Part shown: positions 43,381-49,823 of the stretch, piece by piece
Layout: each line of letters starts with the position of its first letter
Numbering within the stretch: the first letter of the stretch is position 1
Source of the DNA: an uncultured Alistipes sp.
Lineage (GTDB): Bacteria > Bacteroidota > Bacteroidia > Bacteroidales > Rikenellaceae
Length of the DNA: 64,000 nucleotides
Direction: 5' to 3'
Assembly (NCBI GenBank): GCA_910584485.1
Contig: CAJUAV010000001.1
Span: 496,001-560,000 of the forward strand
The notes under the pieces: generated by a model
The model's input: the letters and a program-made list of their open reading frames with translations, nothing else
The model's database searches: none
What the model was told of the DNA's origin: nothing
Program-made: the position numbers and the translations under genes

Positions 43381-46203
43381 TTACAACCCCATCTCTTTCA
43401 GGAAACGGCCCGTATGGCTTTCGGGACAGCGGGCCACCTCGGCGGGCGTTCCTTCGGCCACGACGCGCCCGCCCGCGGCTCCGCCCTCGGGCCCGATGTC
43501 GATCACGTGGTCGGCCACCTTGACGACGTCGAGGTTGTGTTCGATGACGACCACCGTATTGCCGCGGTCGACCAGCTTGTTCAGGATGTCGAGCAGCTGG
43601 CGGATATCCTCGAAATGGAGTCCCGTGGTCGGCTCGTCGAGGATGTAGAGCGTGCGCCCCGTATCGGACTTGGCCAGCTCGGCCGAGAGCTTGATGCGCT
43701 GGCTCTCGCCGCCCGAGAGGGTCGTGCAGGGCTGTCCGAGGGTCAGGTAGCCCAACCCCACCTCCTGAATCGCCTTCAGCTTCTGGTGGATCGAGGGGAT
43801 CGACTCGAAGAACTCGGCCGCCGCATTGATCGTCATGTTCAGCACGTCGTTGATGTTGCGCCCCTTGTAGCGCACCTCCAGCGTCTCGCGGTTGTAGCGG
43901 TTGCCGCCGCACGCCTTGCAGCGCACGTAGACGTCGGGCAGGAAATTCATCTCGATCGTCTGGACCCCCGCGCCGCGGCAGGTCTCGCAGCGGCCGCCCC
44001 GCACGTTGAACGAGAAGTGGCCCGCCTTGTAGCCGCGGATCTGGGCGTCGGGAGTCTTCTCGAAGAGTTTGCGGATGTCGGTAAAGACGTTCGAATAGGT
44101 CGCGGGGTTGCTGCGCGGCGTGCGCCCGATGGGCGACTGGTCGACGACGACCAGCTTGTCGATCCCTTCGAGCCCCTCGACCGCCTCGTAATCGAGCGGG
44201 CGGTCGAGCGAACGGTAGAGCTTGCGGCTCAAGATCGGACGCAGCGTCTCGTTGACGAGGGTCGACTTGCCCGAGCCGCTGACCCCCGTCACGCAGACGA
44301 GTTTGCCGAGCGGAAAGGCGACGTCGATGTTCTTCAGGTTGTTGCCGCGCGCCCCGCGCAGCAGGATCCGCTGTCCGTTGCCCTCGCGCAGGCGGGCGGG
44401 AATCTCGATGCGGCGGCGTCCCGTGAGGTAGTCGGCCGTGATGCTCTGCGCATGCAGGATGTCGTCGAAGGTACCCGCCGCGACGATGCGGCCCCCCTTG
44501 CGGCCCGCCCGCGGCCCGACGTCGACTATGTAGTCGGCGCGGCGCATCATCTCCTCGTCGTGCTCGACGACGATCACCGAGTTGCCCGCATCGCGCAGCT
44601 CCTGCAGCGAGCGGATGAGCCGCAGGTTGTCGCGCTGGTGCAGACCGATCGAGGGTTCGTCGAGGATGTAGAGGACGTTGACCAGTTTCGAGCCGATCTG
44701 CGTCGCCAGACGGATGCGCTGGCTCTCGCCGCCCGAGAGGGTGCGCGAGGCGCGGTCGAGCGACAGGTAGCCCAGCCCCACGTCGAGCAGGAAGCGGGCG
44801 CGCTCGCGGATCTCCTTGACGATCTCGCGGGCGATGCGGCGCTCGCGGTCGTCCATATACTCCTCGACGTGCTCCATCCACGCCGCGAAATCGGCGATCG
44901 AGAGGGCCGACAGCTCGGCGATGTTGCGGTCGCCGATGCGGAAGCAGAGCGCCTCGTGCTTCAGGCGCGAACCGCCGCAGACCGAGCATTTGCGGTAGAC
45001 GAGGAACTGGCCGCGCCACTTCTGGCCCCGTTTCGAATCCTCCTCCTCGAGGCGGTCGATGTAGTCGGCCAGCCCCTCCCACTGCAGGAACTGCACGCCG
45101 CCCGCGGGGGCGCTGAAACGGCCGAGGTCGACCGTCAGCGGCTCCGCGTCGCCGTAGAGCAGGACGTTGAGCGCCGTCTCGGAGAGGGTCTCGACGGGAT
45201 CGTCGAGCGTGAAATCGTAGCGATGGCCCAGCATTTCGAGCAGGGCGAACGTGCGGTCGTTGCGGTATTTGCCGAGCGGCTCGACCGCCCCTTCGCGAAT
45301 CGATCGCGAGCGGTCGGGCATGATCTTGTCGAGGTCGAAAACCGCCTCCTCGCCCAGGCCGTTGCAGTGGGGGCAGGCACCCTTCGGAGAGTTGAACGAG
45401 AAGGTGTGCGGCGCGGGATCCTCGAAGGCCGTCCCTGTCGAGGGGCACATGAGGTGGCGCGAGTAGAAGCGCTGCTGCTGCGTACCGTAGTCGTAGACGG
45501 CCATCGTCCCCTTGCCCTGCCGCATCGCCTCCTTGAGCGAGGTCAGGATACGGTCGGCGGCATCGTCGGTCACCTGCAGGCGGTCGACCACCAGATCGAT
45601 CGTGTGGGTCTTGTAGCGGTCGAGGCGCAGCCCCGCCGAAAATTCGCGGATCTCGCCGTCGATGCGGGCGTGCAGGTAGCCCTTTTTGGAGAGCGACTCG
45701 AACAGCTCGCGGTAGTGGCCCTTGCGCCCCTGCACGATCGGCGCCAGCAGGGCGATGCGCCGCCCCGCGAACCCCTCGCGGATCAGCTCGGCGATGCGGT
45801 CGTCCGTGTAGCGTACCATCCGTTCGCCCGTCACGGGCGAGTAGGCGCGCGAGGCGCGCGCGAAGAGCAGGCGCAGGAAATCGTTGATTTCGGTGACCGT
45901 GCCCACCGTCGAGCGGGGATTCTTGTTGGTGGTCTTCTGCTCGATCGCCACCACGGGGCTGAGTCCCGTGATCTTGTCGACGTCGGGACGCTCCATCGAC
46001 CCCACGAAATGACGCGCATAGGCCGAGAGGGTCTCCATGTAGCGGCGCTGCCCCTCGGCGTAGATCGTGTCGAAGGCGAGCGACGATTTGCCCGAACCGC
46101 TCAAACCCGTGATGACCACCAGTTTGCGGCGCGGTATTTCGAGGTCGACGTCTTGCAGGTTATGCACCCGCGCGCCGAAGATGTTGATCGTTTCCTGTCC
46201 CAT
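43381..46203 (-). CDS. uvrA: Excinuclease ABC subunit A
   Basis: 940 residues with two ABC ATPase modules. Walker A 1 is GLSGSGKSSLAFDT (near 32) and Walker A 2 is GVSGSGKSTLVNET (near 640). Both signatures (SGGESQRI) and both Walker B LDEPSIGLH / LDEPTTGLH are intact. The second zinc finger (CETCRGAG...CKACGG) is complete. The first shows CPST near residue 252 where a CxxC pair is expected, with CPHC near 276, so one Zn ligand is missing. UvrA scans DNA for damage and loads UvrB. The start at 46203 follows the promoter by 61 bases. Confidence 0.95.
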   Translation of the reverse strand: MGQETINIFGARVHNLQDVDLEIPRRKLVVITGLSGSGKSSLAFDTIYAEGQRRYMETLSAYARHFVGSMERPDVDKITGLSPVVAIEQKTTNKNPRSTVGTVTEINDFLRLLFARASRAYSPVTGERMVRYTDDRIAELIREGFAGRRIALLAPIVQGRKGHYRELFESLSKKGYLHARIDGEIREFSAGLRLDRYKTHTIDLVVDRLQVTDDAADRILTSLKEAMRQGKGTMAVYDYGTQQQRFYSRHLMCPSTGTAFEDPAPHTFSFNSPKGACPHCNGLGEEAVFDLDKIMPDRSRSIREGAVEPLGKYRNDRTFALLEMLGHRYDFTLDDPVETLSETALNVLLYGDAEPLTVDLGRFSAPAGGVQFLQWEGLADYIDRLEEEDSKRGQKWRGQFLVYRKCSVCGGSRLKHEALCFRIGDRNIAELSALSIADFAAWMEHVEEYMDDRERRIAREIVKEIRERARFLLDVGLGYLSLDRASRTLSGGESQRIRLATQIGSKLVNVLYILDEPSIGLHQRDNLRLIRSLQELRDAGNSVIVVEHDEEMMRRADYIVDVGPRAGRKGGRIVAAGTFDDILHAQSITADYLTGRRRIEIPARLREGNGQRILLRGARGNNLKNIDVAFPLGKLVCVTGVSGSGKSTLVNETLRPILSRKLYRSLDRPLDYEAVEGLEGIDKLVVVDQSPIGRTPRSNPATYSNVFTDIRKLFEKTPDAQIRGYKAGHFSFNVRGGRCETCRGAGVQTIEMNFLPDVYVRCKACGGNRYNRETLEVRYKGRNINDVLNMTINAAAEFFESIPSIHQKLKAIQEVGLGYLTLGQPCTTLSGGESQRIKLSAELAKSDTGRTLYILDEPTTGLHFEDIRQLLDILNKLVDRGNTVVVIEHNLDVVKVADHVIDIGPEGGAAGGRVVAEGTPAEVARCPESHTGRFLKEMGL

Positions 46204-46263
46204 AGCGTTCGTCAAACGTCGCCCGAGGCCGCTTTATTTCGCCTGCGGCATCGGGCGAACGGA

Positions 46264-46271
46264 CAAAGATA
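46264..46271 (-). promoter_or_regulatory. Promoter -7 box of uvrA
   Basis: Minus-strand TATCTTTG. It is divergent from the cvfB-type promoter 55 bases away. I found no good -33 TTG. Confidence 0.65.
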
Positions 46272-46326
46272 CGACAGTTCGGCCAAACGAAAAAGGGCGA
46301 TCGCGGAGTTTTCCCGAAAAAAGCAG

Positions 46327-46334
46327 TACCTTTG
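46327..46334 (+). promoter_or_regulatory. Promoter -7 box of the CvfB-type gene
   Basis: TACCTTTG ends 22 bases before the ATG at 46357. Confidence 0.7.
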
Positions 46335-46356
46335 CAACCGTCAGAAATCGGAAAAC

Positions 46357-47196
46357 ATGCTTAAAGCAGGACGCACGCAACGGCTGACGGTGGGCCGCAT
46401 CACCGAACACGGACTCTATCTGCGCGACGAGGAGGGGCACGAGGTGCTGCTCCCGAACCGCTACACCTCGCTCGCGGACCGCGAAGGCGACGAAAAGGAG
46501 GTCTTCGTCTACCACGACTCGGAAGACCGGCTCGTGGCGACGACCGAGACGCCGCACGTCCGCGTCGGCGAGGTCGCCGCGCTGCGCGTGGTCGACCGTA
46601 CGCCGCACGGCGCCTTCCTCGACTGGGGGCTGCACGGCAAGGACCTCTTCCTGCCCAACCGCAACCAGCAGGGGGCCGTGCAGATCGGCCGCGACTGCAT
46701 CGTCTACGCCTACGAAGACGCCGTCACGGGGCGCTGCGTCGCCACGATGAAGCTCAAGAGCTTCATCGACAACGACGTCGTCACGGTCCGCGTGCGCGAC
46801 GAGGTGTCGCTGCTGGTCGCCTCCGAAAGCCCGATCGGCTACCGCGTCGTCCTCAACAACCGCCACTGGGGCATGCTCTACCGCAACCAGCTGTTCCGTC
46901 CGGTCGCCGTCGGCGACCGCCTGACGGGCTACGTGCGCCGCATCACCGAAGAGAACCGCATCGATGTCAGCCTGCAGCGGCAGGGACTGGCCCAGGTGAC
47001 CGATTCGGCCGAGCGGCTGCGCGAACTGTTGCAGGCCGCGGGCGGGCGGCTGCCGCTGGGCGACGACAGCGACCCGCAGGAAGTGGCCCGCCTCACCGAG
47101 ATGAGCAAAAAGGTTTTCAAACGTTCGGTCGGCATGCTGCTCAAGCGCGGCGAAATCGAGCTGACCGACGAAGGCATCCGACTGTTGCGGCGATGA
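46357..47196 (+). CDS. S1-domain RNA-binding protein, CvfB-like
   Basis: 279 residues with three S1-type beta-barrels and a C-terminal winged helix. LKAGRTQRLTVGRITEHGLYLRDEE starts barrel 1, GAFLDWGLHGKDLFLPN is the typical S1 core of barrel 2, and RLTGYVRRITEENRIDVSLQ is barrel 3. The C-terminal MSKKVFKRSVGMLLKRGEIELTDEGI is the helical wing found in CvfB. S. aureus CvfB binds RNA and affects virulence gene expression; the role in Bacteroidetes is unknown. It has its own promoter and overlaps the next ATG by 4 bases, so the methyltransferase is translationally coupled. Confidence 0.88.
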   Translation: MLKAGRTQRLTVGRITEHGLYLRDEEGHEVLLPNRYTSLADREGDEKEVFVYHDSEDRLVATTETPHVRVGEVAALRVVDRTPHGAFLDWGLHGKDLFLPNRNQQGAVQIGRDCIVYAYEDAVTGRCVATMKLKSFIDNDVVTVRVRDEVSLLVASESPIGYRVVLNNRHWGMLYRNQLFRPVAVGDRLTGYVRRITEENRIDVSLQRQGLAQVTDSAERLRELLQAAGGRLPLGDDSDPQEVARLTEMSKKVFKRSVGMLLKRGEIELTDEGIRLLRR

Positions 47197-47987
47197 AGGG
47201 GATCCAGACCGCCGAACGCGTCTCGCGCGACGCGTCGGACAATTTCGTCTTCCAGCGTTCGCTGCTGGCCTACGTCGAGGCGGCGAAACGCATCCGCGGC
47301 GACGTGCTCGAAATCGGCACGGGATCGGGCTACGGCATCGAGGTGATCGCCCCCCACGCCCGCCGCTACACGACCCTCGACAAGCAGATGCCCCGTTTCG
47401 CCGACGAGCTGCCCGACAACGTCGAGTTCCTGCAAAGCGTCGTGCCGCCCCTTCCCTTCGCGGCCGAGAGCTTCGACTGCGTCATCACGTTCCAGGTGAT
47501 CGAGCACATCCGCCGCGACGTCGAACTGGTGCGCGAAATCCACCGCGTGCTGCGCCCGGGCGGACGGCTCATCCTCACCACCCCGAACGCCCCCGCCTCG
47601 CTCACGCGCAACCCGTGGCACGTGCGCGAGTACCGCGCCGACGAGCTGCGCAACCTGCTGGCGAGCTGTTTCGGACGGATCGAAATGCTGGGCATCGCGG
47701 GCAACGAGCGCGTGGCCGCCTACTACGAGCGCAACCGCGAGAGCGTGCGGCGCCTCCTGCGCTGGGACGTGCTCGACCTGCAGCACCGCCTGCCGCGGCA
47801 GCTGCTGCAACTCCCCTACGACCTGCTCAACCGCCGCAACCGCCGCCGGCTGCTGCACGATGCGCCCGACGCCACCGCCTCGATCCGCATGGAGGACTAT
47901 CGGTTAGGCCCCGTTACGGAGGGATGTTTCGACCTCTTCTTCGTGGCCGAAAAGGAGGCCGAATCCTCCGCGCAGGCATTTTTTTGA
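47193..47987 (+). CDS. Class I SAM-dependent methyltransferase
   Basis: 264 residues. Motif I GDVLEIGTGSGYGIEVIAP (about 34-52), motif II YTTLDKQM, motif IV SFDCVITFQVIEHI and motif V LRPGGRLILTTPN define a Rossmann methyltransferase of the Methyltransf_11/25 type. The rest (about 140-264) is Arg-rich, with a repeat of LL-RNR segments and a terminal DYRLGPVTEGCFDLFFVA. Substrate is unknown. The start overlaps the CvfB-like stop (ATGA), which implies joint expression, and possibly action on RNA or a translation component. A tRNA gene follows with its own promoter. Confidence 0.86.
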   Translation: MKGIQTAERVSRDASDNFVFQRSLLAYVEAAKRIRGDVLEIGTGSGYGIEVIAPHARRYTTLDKQMPRFADELPDNVEFLQSVVPPLPFAAESFDCVITFQVIEHIRRDVELVREIHRVLRPGGRLILTTPNAPASLTRNPWHVREYRADELRNLLASCFGRIEMLGIAGNERVAAYYERNRESVRRLLRWDVLDLQHRLPRQLLQLPYDLLNRRNRRRLLHDAPDATASIRMEDYRLGPVTEGCFDLFFVAEKEAESSAQAFF

Positions 47988-47994
47988 AAAATTA

Positions 47995-48026
47995 TTTGGC
48001 CGATTCGGAAATTAGACCTATCTTTG
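47995..48026 (+). promoter_or_regulatory. Promoter of tRNA-Pro
   Basis: TTTG (47995-47998) and TATCTTTG (48019-48026) are separated by 20 bases. Transcription should start about 25 bases before the mature tRNA. Confidence 0.82.
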
Positions 48027-48058
48027 TGCGCTCTTAAGAAAGAAAGAGTGCTTCAGTT

Positions 48059-48133
48059 CGGGGTGTAGCGCAGTCCGGTTAGCGCGCCAGCTTCGGGAGT
48101 TGGAGGTCGCTGGTTCGAATCCAGTCTCCCCGA
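48059..48133 (+). tRNA. tRNA-Pro (anticodon CGG)
   Basis: 75 nt, full cloverleaf. Acceptor CGGGGTG/CTCCCCG, D arm GCGC/GCGC, anticodon arm CCAGC with loop TTCGGGA (anticodon CGG, reading CCG), variable AGGTC, and T arm GCTGG with TTCGAAT. CCA is not encoded. One internal T-T mismatch (positions 6 and 67) occurs in the acceptor stem; related tRNA-Pro genes usually have a T-A pair there. An intrinsic terminator follows. Confidence 0.92.
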
Positions 48134-48134
48134 C

Positions 48135-48168
48135 AAAAGCCGTTATCGTTTCGATAACGGCTTTTTTT
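48135..48168 (+). terminator. Intrinsic terminator of tRNA-Pro
   Basis: Stem AAAAGCCGTTATCG with CGATAACGGCTTTT around TTT, extended by further T. It begins right after the tRNA discriminator base. Confidence 0.93.
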
Positions 48169-48233
48169 TGCTTTTCGATGCAGTATTCGGCCCTTCGCGG
48201 CGTTTAACCGATAAACGAACACCCCCAAATCCC

Positions 48234-48641
48234 ATGAGACACGATTTCACCCGCCTGCTCTTCGCCCTGCTGGGCCTCTCGGTCGCCGCAGGCTGCGACT
48301 CGGACGACACGAAGGAGCTCTCGTACGCCTACGGCCCGATGCCCGTGAATTTCACCGTCCGAGGCAAAGTGACCGATGCGCAGCAGCGGCCCGTTGCCGG
48401 CATCGAGGTGCAGGCCCTGCTCAAAGAAGATAAAGTCGGCCGCACGCTGACCGATGCCGCGGGCGAATACCGGATCCCCCTGCCCGGCTTTCCCGAAATC
48501 GACTGCCTCTTCCTCGACATCGACGGTGCGGCGAACGGCTCGTTCGAAGAGCAGCGGCACACCGTGCGCCTGACGGAGGAGGCAGGGGAGGACGGCTCCG
48601 TGGAGCTGAACGCGACCCTCGAAGAGAAACGTCCGCAATAA
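48234..48641 (+). CDS. Radical SAM-associated putative lipoprotein (TIGR04134-like)
   Basis: 135 residues. A lipoprotein signal ends with LSVAAGCDSDD (lipobox AAGC). The mature part begins YAYGPMPVNFTVRGKVTDAQ, the pattern of lipoproteins paired with TIGR04133 radical SAM proteins. It continues as a transthyretin/carboxypeptidase-regulatory-like beta-sandwich (RPVAGIEVQALL, LTDAAGEYRIPLPG, LFLDIDG). The role is unknown; the pairing suggests it is the substrate or partner of the radical SAM enzyme. The gene lies 13 bases before that enzyme gene. No good promoter is visible between the tRNA terminator and the start. Confidence 0.82.
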   Translation: MRHDFTRLLFALLGLSVAAGCDSDDTKELSYAYGPMPVNFTVRGKVTDAQQRPVAGIEVQALLKEDKVGRTLTDAAGEYRIPLPGFPEIDCLFLDIDGAANGSFEEQRHTVRLTEEAGEDGSVELNATLEEKRPQ

Positions 48642-48654
48642 ACAGGCTGCACCC

Positions 48655-49731
48655 ATGGCTAAATCGGTCGGTCTGCGCAAGCGGCTGGCGCTTGCGCTCT
48701 TTGCGAAAGAGTACGCCCGCACGGTCGAGCGGCACGAGCTGCGCACCCTCTTTTGGGAGTGCACGCTCCGCTGCAACCTCCGCTGCCGCCATTGCGGAAG
48801 CGACTGCCGCGCCGAGGCGCTGCGGGCGGACATGCCCGCGGAGGATTTCTTCCGCGTGCTCGACACGCAGATCACGCCCCACGCGGATCCGCATCGGGTG
48901 CTGGTAGTCCTCTCGGGCGGCGAGGTGCTGCTGCGCCCCGATCTGGAGCGGATCGGGCTGGAGCTCTACCGCCGCGAATACCCGTGGGGGATGGTGACCA
49001 ACGGACTGGCGCTCGACGAGCGGCGCTTCGAAGGGCTGCTGCGCGCGGGGCTCCACACGATCACCGTCTCGCTCGACGGCTTCGAGGAGGAGCACAACTA
49101 CCTGCGGGGCCATCCGCGCAGCTTCGAAACGGCCCTGCGCGCCGCCCGCATGACGGCCGCCGAGCCCTCCGTGCTGTCGGACGTCGTCACCTGCGTCACG
49201 CCGCGGCTGCTGCCCCGACTGGGCGCATTCCGCGACCTGCTGCTCGACAACGGCATCCGCAACTGGCGCCTCTTCACGATCTTCCCCGCAGGCCGCGGCG
49301 CCCTGGACCCCTCGCTGCAACTCTCCGACGAGGAGTTCACCACCCTCATGGAGTTCATCGCCGCCACGCGGCGCGAGGGGCGCATCCGCGCGAGCTACGG
49401 CTGCGAAGGGTTCCTCGGCGGCTACGAGGCCGAGGTGCGGGACCGTTTCTACCAGTGCCGCGCGGGAGTCACGGTCGCCTCGATCCGCATCGACGGCGCC
49501 ATCTCGGGCTGCACCTCGATCCGTTCGAATTTCAATCAGGGGAACATCTACGAAGACGATTTTCGGGAGGTCTGGGAACACCGCTTCGAACCCTTCCGCA
49601 ACCGCGAGTGGGCCCGACAGGGGATCTGCGCCGACTGCCGCTGGTTCGACAACTGCCTGGGCAACGGCATGCACCTGCACGGCGACCACGGCGAGCTGCT
49701 GCTCTGCCACCACCGACGGCTGACCCGATAA
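48655..49731 (+). CDS. Radical SAM/SPASM protein (TIGR04133-like)
   Basis: 358 residues. ECTLRCNLRCRHCGSDC contains the radical SAM CX3CX2C cluster site (CNLRCRHC). VLSGGEVLLRPDL is the GGE SAM-binding motif. The C-terminal SPASM region carries further cysteines for auxiliary [4Fe-4S] clusters (FYQCRAGVTVASIRIDG, ISGCTSIRSN, then CADCRWFDNC and LLLCHH). SPASM enzymes modify peptides or proteins, for example by sulfur-to-carbon links or by activating sulfatases. Adjacent lipoprotein is the candidate target. The start at 48655 gives MAKSVGLRKRLALALF, a basic amphipathic helix. A terminator follows directly. Confidence 0.88.
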   Translation: MAKSVGLRKRLALALFAKEYARTVERHELRTLFWECTLRCNLRCRHCGSDCRAEALRADMPAEDFFRVLDTQITPHADPHRVLVVLSGGEVLLRPDLERIGLELYRREYPWGMVTNGLALDERRFEGLLRAGLHTITVSLDGFEEEHNYLRGHPRSFETALRAARMTAAEPSVLSDVVTCVTPRLLPRLGAFRDLLLDNGIRNWRLFTIFPAGRGALDPSLQLSDEEFTTLMEFIAATRREGRIRASYGCEGFLGGYEAEVRDRFYQCRAGVTVASIRIDGAISGCTSIRSNFNQGNIYEDDFREVWEHRFEPFRNREWARQGICADCRWFDNCLGNGMHLHGDHGELLLCHHRRLTR

Positions 49732-49761
49732 ATCCCCGACAGAGGGGATGCGGCTTTTTTT
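49732..49761 (+). terminator. Intrinsic terminator after the radical SAM gene
   Basis: A short 6-bp stem (ATCCCC/GGGGAT), a 6-base loop, then GCGGC and seven T (49755-49761), starting immediately after the stop codon. Confidence 0.65.
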
Positions 49762-49796
49762 GTCGCCCGCGCGGTGCGGAATCCGCGAAAAGAGGT

Positions 49797-49804
49797 TATC
49801 TTTG
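49797..49804 (+). promoter_or_regulatory. Promoter -7 box of the beta-helix protein gene
   Basis: TATCTTTG ends 19 bases before the ATG at 49824. Confidence 0.7.
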
Positions 49805-49823
49805 TGGCAATACACACCCGACC

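Noticed and set aside
48753..49823. Extended frame fusing upstream sequence to the beta-helix protein
   Set aside because: The extension overlaps the radical SAM gene in another frame and is Arg/Pro-rich. The ATG at 49824 gives a signal peptide and follows a promoter.
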